Shown piece by piece: positions 8,945 through 17,477 of a stretch of DNA of 64,000 bases. Position numbers and translations under genes: made by a program. The DNA is taken from contig NC_013947.1 in the NCBI RefSeq assembly GCF_000024545.1, positions 1,364,001 through 1,428,000 of the forward strand, in the 5' to 3' direction. How positions within the stretch are numbered: the first letter of the stretch is position 1; each line of letters starts with the position of its first letter. This DNA comes from Stackebrandtia nassauensis DSM 44728. Its GTDB lineage: Bacteria; Actinomycetota; Actinomycetes; Mycobacteriales; Micromonosporaceae. The notes beneath the pieces were generated by a model, which had not been told where the DNA came from, made no database searches, and was given only the letters and a program-made list of their open reading frames with translations.

Positions 8945-9802
8945 TTGTCCTCGATGCTGGACCAATCGGATGCCGCGCTAGCGCGGAGCCTCGCTCAGCA
9001 GGCGGGGCAGGAATTGTTGCTGCTGCGGGACAAACTCGGATTCGGTGACGCCACCGTGCTGCGCCGCGAGGGAGACCAACGCGCCCATGAGTTCCTGATG
9101 TCCGCGCTGGCCGAATTCCGGCCCGGCGACGCGATACTCAGCGAAGAGGGCAAGGGGGAGCAAGGACGCACCGGCGCGTCCCGGCTCAACGCCGAACGGG
9201 TATGGATCGTCGATCCGCTCGACGGCACCCGTGAGTACGCCGAGGCCGGTCGCGACGACTGGGCGGTACACGTGGCGCTGTGGGAACGCGGCACGCTGTC
9301 CGCCGGAGCCGTCGCGCTGCCCGCCCAGGACACCGTTCTGGGCGCCGACGCGCCACCGACACCGCTGCCGCCGCAAGGGCGGATCCGGATGGTGGTGAGC
9401 CGGTCGCGTCCGGCGGCATTCCTGACCGCACTGGCCGAGGTGATCGACGCCGAACTGGTGCCGATGGGTTCGGCCGGAGCCAAGACCGCGGCGGTCATCA
9501 CCGGCAAGGTCGACGCGTACGTACACGCCGGGGGGCAGTACGAGTGGGATTCCGCGGCACCGGTGGCGGTGGCGCGGGCCGCGGGACTGCACACCTCCCG
9601 CATTGACGGAACCGACTTGACTTACAACAACTCGGACCCAAAACTGTCGGATCTGGTGGTATGTCGCCCTGAATTGTCAGCGTTGATCCTCAAGGGCATC
9701 GCCGCAGTCCGGTTACACCCGTTACCCACTCAAGGCTCGATCAACCAATTCATCAAAGGAGGGGCCGATGAGCGATTGCGACTATCGCGTCAGTCATCTT
9801 GA
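8945..9802 (+). CDS. cysQ: 3'(2'),5'-bisphosphate nucleotidase CysQ-like
   Basis: 285 residues from TTG 8945; ATG 8954 is a plausible alternative start. It is an inositol-monophosphatase-fold enzyme that removes the 3'-phosphate of PAP/PAPS. Metal-binding motifs are EEGKGEQ (Glu of motif I), DPLDGTREYA (motif II) and YEWDSAAPVAVARAAG (motif III). Position directly before cysD and cysN supports a role in sulfate activation rather than inositol metabolism. Its 3' end overlaps cysD by 35 bases and encodes the cysD ribosome site (AAAGGAGG). Confidence 0.88.
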   Translation: MSSMLDQSDAALARSLAQQAGQELLLLRDKLGFGDATVLRREGDQRAHEFLMSALAEFRPGDAILSEEGKGEQGRTGASRLNAERVWIVDPLDGTREYAEAGRDDWAVHVALWERGTLSAGAVALPAQDTVLGADAPPTPLPPQGRIRMVVSRSRPAAFLTALAEVIDAELVPMGSAGAKTAAVITGKVDAYVHAGGQYEWDSAAPVAVARAAGLHTSRIDGTDLTYNNSDPKLSDLVVCRPELSALILKGIAAVRLHPLPTQGSINQFIKGGADERLRLSRQSS

Positions 9803-10676
9803 CGCATTGGAAGCCGAAAGTATCTACATTTTCCGCGAGGTGGTGGCCACCTGCGAGCGTCCCGTGCTGCTGTTCTCCGGCGGCAAGGACTCGGTCGTCA
9901 TGCTGCACCTGGCGGCCAAGGCGTTCGCGCCAGCACCGATCCCGTTCCCGGTCATGCACGTCGACACCGGGCACAACTTCGCCGAGGTTCTCGAATACCG
10001 GGACAACCGGGTCCGGGACCTGGAGATCGAACTGCTGGTGGCGTCGGTGCCGGACGCCATCGCCGCCGGGAAGGTCGTGGAACCACCCGACGGTATGCGC
10101 AACCGGATCCAGACGCCGGTACTGCTGGACGCCGTCGAGAAGTACCGTTTCAACGCGCTGTTCGGAGGAGCGCGTCGGGACGAGGAGAAGGCCCGCGCCA
10201 AGGAACGGGTGTTCTCGTTCCGCGACGAGTTCGGCCAGTGGGACCCGAAGAACCAGCGCCCGGAGCTGTGGTCGCTGTACAACGGTCGTACCCACCCGGG
10301 CGAGTCGATCCGGGTGTTCCCGCTGTCGAACTGGACCGAACTGGACATCTGGCACTACATCGACGAGCAGGACATCCCGCTGCCGTCGATCTACTACGCG
10401 CACGACCGCGAGGTCGTGGAGCGCGACGGGATGCTTTACGCGGTCAACGAGTTCATCCAGCCCAAGGAGACCGAGACCACGGTCGTCAAACGGGTCCGGT
10501 ACCGCACCGTCGGCGACGCCTCGTGCACCGCCGCGGTCGAATCCGACGCCGCCAACGCCGCCGACGTCATCGCCGAGGTCGCCGCCACCCGCATCACCGA
10601 GCGCGGCGCCACCCGTGGCGACGACCGGGTCAGCGAGGCGGCCATGGAAGACCGCAAACGGGAAGGGTATTTCTAG
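9768..10676 (+). CDS. cysD: Sulfate adenylyltransferase subunit 2
   Basis: 302 residues. CysD is the ATP-pyrophosphatase subunit that adenylates sulfate to APS, driven by GTP hydrolysis in CysN. The PP-loop SGGKDSVVM lies near residues 44-52. FPVMHVDTGHNF, FGGARRDEEKARAKERVFSFRDEFGQWDPK (pieces of a long conserved block) and SNWTELDIWHYI are typical. Start ATG 9768 has the strong ribosome site AAAGGAGGGG. cysN starts three bases after the stop. Confidence 0.95.
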   Translation: MSDCDYRVSHLDALEAESIYIFREVVATCERPVLLFSGGKDSVVMLHLAAKAFAPAPIPFPVMHVDTGHNFAEVLEYRDNRVRDLEIELLVASVPDAIAAGKVVEPPDGMRNRIQTPVLLDAVEKYRFNALFGGARRDEEKARAKERVFSFRDEFGQWDPKNQRPELWSLYNGRTHPGESIRVFPLSNWTELDIWHYIDEQDIPLPSIYYAHDREVVERDGMLYAVNEFIQPKETETTVVKRVRYRTVGDASCTAAVESDAANAADVIAEVAATRITERGATRGDDRVSEAAMEDRKREGYF

Positions 10677-10678
10677 AG

Positions 10679-11944
10679 ATGAACGAAACCACCGAAATGC
10701 TGCGGTTCGCGACCGCCGGCAGCGTCGACGACGGAAAGTCCACGTTGATCGGACGGCTGCTGTACGACACCAAGACCATCTTCGAGGACCAGCTGGAGGC
10801 GGTGGAGTCGGTCTCGAAGGCCCGCGGCGACGACTACACCGACCTGGCGCTCTTGACCGACGGCCTGCGTTCCGAACGGGAACAGGGCATCACCATCGAC
10901 GTGGCCTACCGGTACTTCGCGACCCCGCGGCGCAAGTTCATCATCGCCGACACCCCCGGACACACCCAGTACACCCGCAACATGGTCACCGGTGCTTCCA
11001 CCGCCGACCTGGCGCTGATCCTCGTCGACGCCCGCAAGGGCCTGGTCGAGCAGTCGCGGCGGCACGCGTTCCTGTGCTCGCTGCTGCGGGTGCCGCACCT
11101 GGTGTTGTGCGTCAACAAGATGGACCTGGTGGACTACTCGCAGGAGGTCTTCGAGAAGATCGCCTCCGAGTTCACCGCGTTCGCCACCAAACTCGACATC
11201 CCCGACCTGACGATCATCCCGGTGTCGGCCCTGGCGGGCGACAACGTGGTGTCGCGCTCGGACAAGATGCCGTGGTTCGAGGGCACGTCGCTGCTGCACC
11301 ACCTGGAGAGCGTCCACATCGCGTCCGACCGCAACCTGGTGGACGCCAGGTTCCCGGTGCAGCACGTGATCCGGCCGCACTCCAACTCCAACCACGACTA
11401 CCGCGGCTACGCCGGTCAGGTCGCCTCGGGCGTCCTGAAACCCGGTGACGAGGTGATGGTGCTGCCCTCGGGCTTCACCACCACGATCGCCGGTATCGAC
11501 ACCGCCGACGGGCCTGTCGAGCAGGCGTTCCCGCCGATGTCGGTGACGGTGCGGCTGGCCGACGAGTTGGACGTGTCGCGCGGCGACCTGATCTGCCGTC
11601 CGAACAACGCGCCGAGGGTGGCGCAGGACGTCGAGGCGATGATCTGCTGGATGGACGAGAAGCAGCCGTTGCAGCCGGGACGCAAGTACGCCATCGCGCA
11701 CACCACGAGGGCGGCGCGCGGGCTCGTCAAGGACCTGCACTACCGGCTGGACGTCAACACCCTGCACCGCGACGAGTCGGCCGACGGCCTGACCCTCAAC
11801 GAGATCGGCCGGGTCACGCTGCGCACCACGGTGCCGCTGCTGTGCGACCCGTACCGCCGCAACCGCGCCACCGGCGGGTTCATCGTCATCGACGAGGGCA
11901 CCAACCGCACCGTCGGCGCCGGGATGATCGTCGAGGCCGCGTAA
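10679..11944 (+). CDS. cysN: Sulfate adenylyltransferase subunit 1 (GTPase)
   Basis: 421 residues from ATG 10679. It is the EF-Tu-like regulatory GTPase of ATP sulfurylase. G motifs are GSVDDGKST (P-loop), DTPGHTQYTRNM and NKMDLVDYS. Unlike CysNC fusions it ends after the beta-barrel domains (RRNRATGGFIVIDEGTNRTVGAG), so no APS kinase domain is attached. It runs convergently into the next gene with only five bases between the stops. Confidence 0.95.
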   Translation: MNETTEMLRFATAGSVDDGKSTLIGRLLYDTKTIFEDQLEAVESVSKARGDDYTDLALLTDGLRSEREQGITIDVAYRYFATPRRKFIIADTPGHTQYTRNMVTGASTADLALILVDARKGLVEQSRRHAFLCSLLRVPHLVLCVNKMDLVDYSQEVFEKIASEFTAFATKLDIPDLTIIPVSALAGDNVVSRSDKMPWFEGTSLLHHLESVHIASDRNLVDARFPVQHVIRPHSNSNHDYRGYAGQVASGVLKPGDEVMVLPSGFTTTIAGIDTADGPVEQAFPPMSVTVRLADELDVSRGDLICRPNNAPRVAQDVEAMICWMDEKQPLQPGRKYAIAHTTRAARGLVKDLHYRLDVNTLHRDESADGLTLNEIGRVTLRTTVPLLCDPYRRNRATGGFIVIDEGTNRTVGAGMIVEAA

Positions 11945-11949
11945 CGGTC

Positions 11950-13155
11950 TCAGCGTAGGACGGGCAGTTCGCCGCGACGGGCTTCGTCGAGGTGGACTGC
12001 CCGTACCGGTGTCGTGGCCGCGAACCAGCACAGCGCGTTGTAGCGTTCGGCGGCCACCGTGGGAACCCAGTGGTCGTCGTCGGTGTCGTCGTGGACGACG
12101 CCGATGGCGCGCTGGTCGCGTTTCTCGCGCGCCCACTCGTGTTCGTCTACAAAGATCAGACCGCGTTCGGTGCCGCTGTCGGCCAGCAGCGCCTCCAGTG
12201 AACCGGGGCGCGGCGGCGGCACCGGCATGACGCGCATCGGCTCACCCCGCACCGGGACCGCGATGACCTCGCCCTGGCCACCGGCGAAGCCGACGGTGAA
12301 CACGTCGGTGACGCCGTGCCGGTCCTTCATGAACTCGCCCAGGTTGTGTTCGCCGCGTTCGGCCATGGCGGTGGCGCGGGCGTCGCCGACGTGGGTGTTG
12401 TGCGCCCACACCACGGCGCGCGCGTTGGGCCCGTGGTGGTCGGCCAGGTCCTCAAGGACCGCGACCATGTGGGCGACCCGGGTGTTCCAGCCGAAGCTGC
12501 CGCCGGTCAGCATCGCGTTGTAGTAGCCCTCGGCCCCGGCCCGCAGTTTGGCGTCCTGGGCGGCGTATTCGTCGTCGGGGGCGTCGGCCTCGTGCACGCG
12601 GGTCAGCAGTTCGGTGACCGATTCCAGGTGTTCGGCGGGGACCAGCGGCTTGCCGCGGCCGTGCACGCCCAGCGCGGTGTCCACATAGTCGGGAGCGTTG
12701 TCGCGCAGGTAGTCCACGACCGTGCGGATGGAGGCGTGCAGCGGGTGTGCGTCCAGGCCGTACCAGCCGACCCGCTGCCGGTGCGGCAGTTCGGCGTTGT
12801 GTTGGCGCAGCCAGCGGCAGAACTCGATCGTCTCCTCGTTGGCCCACAGCCAGCTGGGCCAGCCGCGCTGGCCCTCCAGGACGTCGCCGGGGTCGGCCGC
12901 CGAGTCGGAGCGCACGCTGGCGTCCACGCGACGGCAGTCGGGGCCGTCGCCCTCGACGGCCACAAAGGAGAATCCGTGCTCGGCGATGAGGCGCCGGGTG
13001 ATGGCCGCCCGCCAGGCGTAGTACTCGTGGCCGCCGTGGCTGGCCTCTCCGATGAGGACGAACCGGGCGCTGCGCGCCCGTCGCAGCAACGGATCCAGGT
13101 CGTCGGTGCCGTCCAGGCTCAACATGGAGTCGCGGACGTCGGCGGCGGTAGGCAT
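11950..13155 (-). CDS. Erythromycin esterase family protein
   Basis: 401 residues from ATG 13155 ([11 protein letters not shown]); an upstream in-frame ATG at 13224 would run through the SPFH promoter region and is less likely. The family signature [23 protein letters not shown] lies near residues 36-58 (given here in parts: [12 protein letters not shown]), followed by [13 protein letters not shown] and later [11 protein letters not shown]. Ere-type enzymes hydrolyse the lactone of 14-membered macrolides, but most chromosomal members have no shown drug substrate. No signal peptide is seen. It stands alone on the minus strand. Confidence 0.85.
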   Translation of the reverse strand: MPTAADVRDSMLSLDGTDDLDPLLRRARSARFVLIGEASHGGHEYYAWRAAITRRLIAEHGFSFVAVEGDGPDCRRVDASVRSDSAADPGDVLEGQRGWPSWLWANEETIEFCRWLRQHNAELPHRQRVGWYGLDAHPLHASIRTVVDYLRDNAPDYVDTALGVHGRGKPLVPAEHLESVTELLTRVHEADAPDDEYAAQDAKLRAGAEGYYNAMLTGGSFGWNTRVAHMVAVLEDLADHHGPNARAVVWAHNTHVGDARATAMAERGEHNLGEFMKDRHGVTDVFTVGFAGGQGEVIAVPVRGEPMRVMPVPPPRPGSLEALLADSGTERGLIFVDEHEWAREKRDQRAIGVVHDDTDDDHWVPTVAAERYNALCWFAATTPVRAVHLDEARRGELPVLR

Positions 13156-13224
13156 GCCGAGACCATACCCGCCGGTCGTGAACCGCAGTCGTGGTCGCGA
13201 AGCCGCCCGACGCCTGTGTATCAT

Positions 13225-13236
13225 AGTGATATCACT
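13225..13236. promoter_or_regulatory. Perfect palindrome, candidate operator
   Basis: AGTGATATCACT is a perfect 12-base palindrome 23 bases upstream of the SPFH start, next to a possible -10 hexamer TATCAT (13219-13224). The downstream gene pair encodes an Arc-like ribbon-helix-helix protein, so autoregulation is a natural inference. Confidence 0.5.
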
Positions 13237-13258
13237 TCAATATCCCAAGGAGAAAGTC

Positions 13259-14119
13259 ATGGAACGACGGGCGTTTCGGGTCCAGGGGTTCGTCGCCCTG
13301 GCCGCATTCGTGGTCTATCTGCTCGTCGGGGCCGCCGCCATCGTCTACCAGGTACCCGACGTCAGCGGCGCGCTGATCACGCTCGTGGCCGTCGTCGGCG
13401 TGCTGCTGCTCCTGTTGCTGACGGGGCTGGTCATCGTCAACCCCAACGAGGCCAAGGTCGTGCAGTTCTTCGGCCGCTACCTGGGCACCATCGAGACGCC
13501 GGGACTGTGGCTGACCATCCCGCTGTCGGACCGCCAGACCGTCAGCAAACGGGTGCGCAACTTCGAGACCGACAACGCCAAGGTCAACGACGCCGACGGC
13601 AATCCGGTCGAGATCGCGGCGGTCATCGTGTGGAAGGTCACCGACGCCGCCAAGGCCGTGTTCGCGGTCGACAGCTACCTTTCCTATGTGGCCATACAGG
13701 CGGAGTCGGCGGTGCGGCACCTGGCCACCTGCTATCCCTACGACAACCACGACACCGACCGGATGAGCCTGCGCGACGGTTACCAGGTCGCCGAGGAACT
13801 GACCCAGGAACTGCGCGAACGCGTCGACACCGCCGGGCTGGAGATCATCGAGACCCGCATCACCCACCTGGCCTACGCGCCCGAGATCGCCCAGGCGATG
13901 CTGCGCCGCCAGCAGGCCAACGCCGTGGTCTCGGCCCGCAAACGCATCGTGGAGGGAGCCGTCGGCATGGTCGACCTGGCACTGGACGGCATCGCCGAAC
14001 GCGGCCTGGTCAGCCTCGACGAGGAACGCAAGGCCGCCATGGTGTCCAATCTGCTCGTCGTGCTGTGTTCCGACCACCAGACCCAGCCCGTCGTCAACAC
14101 CGGCTCGCTGTACTCCTGA
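13259..14119 (+). CDS. SPFH/Band 7 domain membrane protein
   Basis: 286 residues from ATG 13259 (AAGGAG eight bases upstream). Two N-terminal hydrophobic helices (about 10-32 and 38-60) are followed by the SPFH core [36 protein letters not shown] and the coiled, charged region around [20 protein letters not shown]. Such proteins form oligomeric scaffolds in the membrane. It overlaps the next gene by one base (TGATG) and the pair forms a tight unit. The biological role is not known. Confidence 0.88.
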   Translation: MERRAFRVQGFVALAAFVVYLLVGAAAIVYQVPDVSGALITLVAVVGVLLLLLLTGLVIVNPNEAKVVQFFGRYLGTIETPGLWLTIPLSDRQTVSKRVRNFETDNAKVNDADGNPVEIAAVIVWKVTDAAKAVFAVDSYLSYVAIQAESAVRHLATCYPYDNHDTDRMSLRDGYQVAEELTQELRERVDTAGLEIIETRITHLAYAPEIAQAMLRRQQANAVVSARKRIVEGAVGMVDLALDGIAERGLVSLDEERKAAMVSNLLVVLCSDHQTQPVVNTGSLYS

Positions 14120-14286
14120 TGGCGGAGCGGAAGCACGTTCTCGTCCGGCTCGATCCGGCGGTCCACGACGCCCTGGCGAAGTGGGCCGCCGACGAGCTGC
14201 GCAGCGTCAACGCCCAGATCGAGTACGCGCTGCGCCTGGCCCTCAAACAGGCCGGACGCGAACCCAGGCCAAAGGACGACAAGTAA
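14119..14286 (+). CDS. Small Arc-type ribbon-helix-helix protein
   Basis: 55 residues. The sequence [19 protein letters not shown] resembles the beta-strand plus helix of Arc/MetJ-type DNA-binding dimers, followed by a second helix ([19 protein letters not shown]). ATG 14119 overlaps the stop of the SPFH gene, so it is translationally coupled. It likely binds DNA as a dimer and may regulate the pair through the palindrome at 13225. An antitoxin role is conceivable, but the SPFH partner does not look like a toxin. Confidence 0.75.
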   Translation: MAERKHVLVRLDPAVHDALAKWAADELRSVNAQIEYALRLALKQAGREPRPKDDK

Positions 14287-14295
14287 GGTGACCGC

Positions 14296-15210
14296 GTGTC
14301 GAAATACAGCCGCGACCCGGTCACCGTGCGGGTGCCCGCCACCTCGGCCAACCTGGGCCCCGGCTTCGACAGCCTCGGACTGTCACTGTCCATATACGAC
14401 GAGGTGACCGCCCGGGTCGTCGACGCCAGACCCGGCCGCACGAGGGTGACCGTCGAGGGCGAGGGCGCCGACACGCTACCGTCCACTGAAGATCATCTGG
14501 TGGCGCACAGTCTGCGCGTCGCCGCCGAGGCGCTGGGCGGCCACCCGCCGTCGGTCGAACTCCACTGCCGCAACGCGATACCGCAGGCCCGCGGGCTCGG
14601 ATCGTCCTCGGCGGCCATTGTGGCGGGAGTGTCGCTCGCGGCACACCTCATGACGCAAATCACGCCCGATCCGGCGAGGCTTTTGGCCATCGCCTCCCGG
14701 ATCGAGGGCCACCCCGACAATGTGGCCCCGTGTCTGCTCGGTGGCTTCACGGTCGCGTGGAGTGACGGCGACGCCGCCAGGGCCGTCAGCCGCGAAGTCG
14801 TTTCCGGACTGTCGCCGGTGGTGTATGTCCCTGATGGACACGGGTTCACCGTCATAGCACGAAAAGCCCTGCCCAAGAGCGTTTCACACGCCGACGCGGC
14901 CTTCAATGTTTCGCGGGCGGCACTGGCTGTTTGTGCCTTCACGACGGACGCGTCGCTGTTGCTGGAGGCCACCGACGATCGTCTCCATCAGACTTACCGG
15001 GCCGCGTCCATGCCCCACACCGCGGCGTTGGTGACGCAACTGCGCGACGAGGGCATCCCCGCGATGATCTCCGGCGCCGGTCCCAGCGTGCTCGCGTTCA
15101 CGCCCGATCCACCGGTATATCCGGGGTTTGAGCTGCGAAAACTCACCGTCGGACAAGGGGCCCGCCGGATTGATCCGCGACTCGCCCCCCAGGTGTTGCC
15201 GTCCGGTTGA
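14296..15210 (+). CDS. thrB: Homoserine kinase
   Basis: 304 residues from GTG 14296. A GHMP kinase that phosphorylates L-homoserine in threonine synthesis. VRVPATSANLGPGFDSLGL is the substrate-binding start, ARGLGSSSAAIVAGVSLA is the ATP-binding GLGSSxA loop and ISGAGPSVLAF is motif 3. hom and thrC, its usual partners, are outside the window. rho follows after a 289-base leader. Confidence 0.94.
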   Translation: MSKYSRDPVTVRVPATSANLGPGFDSLGLSLSIYDEVTARVVDARPGRTRVTVEGEGADTLPSTEDHLVAHSLRVAAEALGGHPPSVELHCRNAIPQARGLGSSSAAIVAGVSLAAHLMTQITPDPARLLAIASRIEGHPDNVAPCLLGGFTVAWSDGDAARAVSREVVSGLSPVVYVPDGHGFTVIARKALPKSVSHADAAFNVSRAALAVCAFTTDASLLLEATDDRLHQTYRAASMPHTAALVTQLRDEGIPAMISGAGPSVLAFTPDPPVYPGFELRKLTVGQGARRIDPRLAPQVLPSG

Positions 15211-15224
15211 TCATTGACTATGCT
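15196..15224 (+). promoter_or_regulatory. Candidate sigma-70-type promoter of rho
   Basis: TTGCCG (15196-15201) and TATGCT (15219-15224) are separated by 17 bases. Transcription would start near 15231 and give a leader of roughly 270 bases before the rho start. Between 15230 and 15499 I see no ORF and no hairpin strong enough to name. Long leaders are common for autoregulated rho genes. Confidence 0.5.
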
Positions 15225-15499
15225 GTGAGCAATACAGCCGCGGCACAACCAGTGCGCGTCTGATCTTCTCCGGGGTAAGTGCAGCTCCGATCCGATTTTC
15301 ATGCTGACAGGAATGGTCGTCAGAGTCTTTCACGGCAGGTTTATGACCGGTGCGGTGTAAGCCAACACAGTGGCCAGCCTTCCTTTCGCAAGGCGTGGAA
15401 TCGGAACACTGTTCTTCTTCATCATGATCACACGTGCCGCACGCAGCTAAACCCGAAGCCGCGCAAAGGTTTTCGCGGCAGTTCGAGGGAAGGAATCCA

Positions 15500-17389
15500 T
15501 TGAGCGACACTACCGGCACGACGCCGGAAACCGAACCGGGAGCCAGCACGAGCACCGGCACCCGGCGGCGACGCGGCGGCAGCGGAATGGCATCGATGTT
15601 GATGCCCGAATTGCAGCAACTGGCCAACAGCCTGGGAATCCCCAGCATTGGACGGATGCGGAAGAGTGAGCTGATCACCGCCATTCAGGACCGGCAGAAC
15701 AGCAACTCCGCCCAGCCGAGCCTGCCCGACGTCGACGTCGCCGAAGACAAGGCGCCCGCCGCGACTGAGTCCAAGTCGCGCCGCGCCACCCGTTCGGCGG
15801 GCCCACCCCAGCCCCGGCGCTCCGTTGTGGCCGCCGAAGCCGAGCCCACCGCCCAGGCCACGGCCACCGTCGCCGTCACCGAGGAAACGCAGGAGTCCCG
15901 TGAGGACGCCGCCGCCTCCACCGAGCGTCGGCAGCGCCGCGAGCGGCAGCGCCCGTTCGAGACCACCGCCGAGACCGAGACGGGCGGCAAGTCCGAATCG
16001 GGGGGCAAGTCCGAGTCCAGCGCCAAGGCCGACACCGGCGAACAGCGCGGCGACCGGCAGAACAACCGGTCCAAGAACAACTCGCCACGCGGCGACAACG
16101 AGGACGAGGGACGGCGCCGCAACCGTCGTCACCGCGACCGTGACCGCGGCGACCGTGGCGATCGCGGCGACCGCAACCAGGGGCGGGCCCGGGGGCGCGA
16201 CCGCAACGAGCCGCAGGTCAACGAGGACGACGTCCTCGTCCCGGTGGCCGGAATCGTCGACATCCTCGACAACTACGCCTTCCTGCGCACCACCGGCTAC
16301 CTGGCCGGGCCCACCGACGTGTACGTGTCGATGTCGCAGGTGCGCAAGTACGGGCTGCGACGCGGCGACGCCGTCACCGGCATGGTCAAGGCACCGCGCG
16401 AGGACGACGGCGGCAACAACAACAACGGGGGCAAGCGCCGCGAGAAGTACAACCCGCTGATGCGTTTGGACACCGTCAACGGCACCGAGCCGGAGCAGGC
16501 CCGCAAACGGCCCGACTTCTACAAGCTCACGCCGCTGTACCCGCAGCAGCGACTGCGCCTGGAGACCGAGGCGCACCTGATGACCACCCGGATCATCGAC
16601 CTGGTCACGCCGATCGGCAAGGGCCAGCGCGCCCTGATCGTGTCGCCGCCCAAGGCCGGTAAGACGATGGTGCTGCAGGCGATCGCCAACGCGATCACCG
16701 CCAACAACCCCGAGTGCCACCTGATGGTGGTGCTGGTGGACGAGCGGCCCGAAGAGGTCACCGACATGCAGCGCTCGGTCAAGGGCGAGGTCATCTCCTC
16801 GACCTTCGACCGGCACCCGTCCGACCACACCACGGTCGCCGAACTGTCCATCGAGCGCGCCAAGCGCCTGGTGGAACTCGGTCACGACGTCGTCGTCCTG
16901 CTCGACTCGATCACCCGGCTGGGCCGCGCGTACAACAACGCCACGCCCGCCTCGGGCCGGATCCTGTCGGGCGGTATCGACTCCACCGCGCTGTACCCGC
17001 CCAAGAAGTTCCTGGGAGCGGCCCGCAACATCGAGAACGGCGGCTCGCTGACCATCATCGCCACCGCGCTGGTCGAGACCGGCTCCATGGGCGACACGGT
17101 CATCTACGAGGAGTTCAAGGGCACGGGTAACTCCGAGCTGCACCTCGACCGCAAGATCGCCGAGAAGCGCATCTACCCGGCCGTGGACGTCGACCGCTCC
17201 TCGACCCGCAAGGACGACCTCATGATGGGCCCCGACGAGGCGGCCATCATGGTCAAGCTGCGGCGGGTGCTGTCCTCGCTGGAGTCGCAGCAGGGCATCG
17301 AGCTCCTGCTGGACCGGCTCAAGAAGTCCAGCACCAACGCGGAGTTCCTGATGAACATCGCCAAGAGCACGCCCGGTAACAGCGACTAG
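15500..17389 (+). CDS. rho: Transcription termination factor Rho
   Basis: 629 residues from TTG 15500 (GAAGGAA upstream). Rho is a hexameric RNA helicase that releases transcripts. The Rho-N domain (LMPELQQLANSLGIPSIGRMRKSELI) is followed by a long, charged, probably disordered insert at about 75-245. The insert contains runs such as RRHRDRDRGDRGDRGDRN, typical of high-GC actinobacteria. The RNA-binding cold-shock-like domain is VAGIVDILDNYAFLRTTGY and Walker A is PPKAGKT. LLDSITRLGRAYNNATPASG and GGSLTIIATALVETGS are conserved in the motor. A clear terminator follows. Confidence 0.96.
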   Translation: MSDTTGTTPETEPGASTSTGTRRRRGGSGMASMLMPELQQLANSLGIPSIGRMRKSELITAIQDRQNSNSAQPSLPDVDVAEDKAPAATESKSRRATRSAGPPQPRRSVVAAEAEPTAQATATVAVTEETQESREDAAASTERRQRRERQRPFETTAETETGGKSESGGKSESSAKADTGEQRGDRQNNRSKNNSPRGDNEDEGRRRNRRHRDRDRGDRGDRGDRNQGRARGRDRNEPQVNEDDVLVPVAGIVDILDNYAFLRTTGYLAGPTDVYVSMSQVRKYGLRRGDAVTGMVKAPREDDGGNNNNGGKRREKYNPLMRLDTVNGTEPEQARKRPDFYKLTPLYPQQRLRLETEAHLMTTRIIDLVTPIGKGQRALIVSPPKAGKTMVLQAIANAITANNPECHLMVVLVDERPEEVTDMQRSVKGEVISSTFDRHPSDHTTVAELSIERAKRLVELGHDVVVLLDSITRLGRAYNNATPASGRILSGGIDSTALYPPKKFLGAARNIENGGSLTIIATALVETGSMGDTVIYEEFKGTGNSELHLDRKIAEKRIYPAVDVDRSSTRKDDLMMGPDEAAIMVKLRRVLSSLESQQGIELLLDRLKKSSTNAEFLMNIAKSTPGNSD

Positions 17390-17404
17390 TCGCCGATACC
17401 GGTC

Positions 17405-17432
17405 AAGGGGGTGGCTTCGGCCGCCCCCTTTT
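17405..17432 (+). terminator. Rho-independent terminator after rho
   Basis: An 11-base-pair stem AAGGGGGTGGC/GCCGCCCCCTT (one G-T pair) with a TTCG tetraloop at 17416-17419 ends in TTTT. It begins 16 bases after the rho stop. Confidence 0.88.
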
Positions 17433-17477
17433 CGCGTGCCGTGACCGGCTGGCCGTCGGCGGTGTCGAGCCTGAACA

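Noticed and set aside
13259-14286. SPFH/RHH pair as a toxin-antitoxin module
   Set aside because: The larger protein has membrane-scaffold features and no known toxin fold; a regulator plus target is simpler.
15211-15499. Riboswitch in the rho leader
   Set aside because: I could not find a conserved core or stable alternative stems of a known class; only a promoter is supported.
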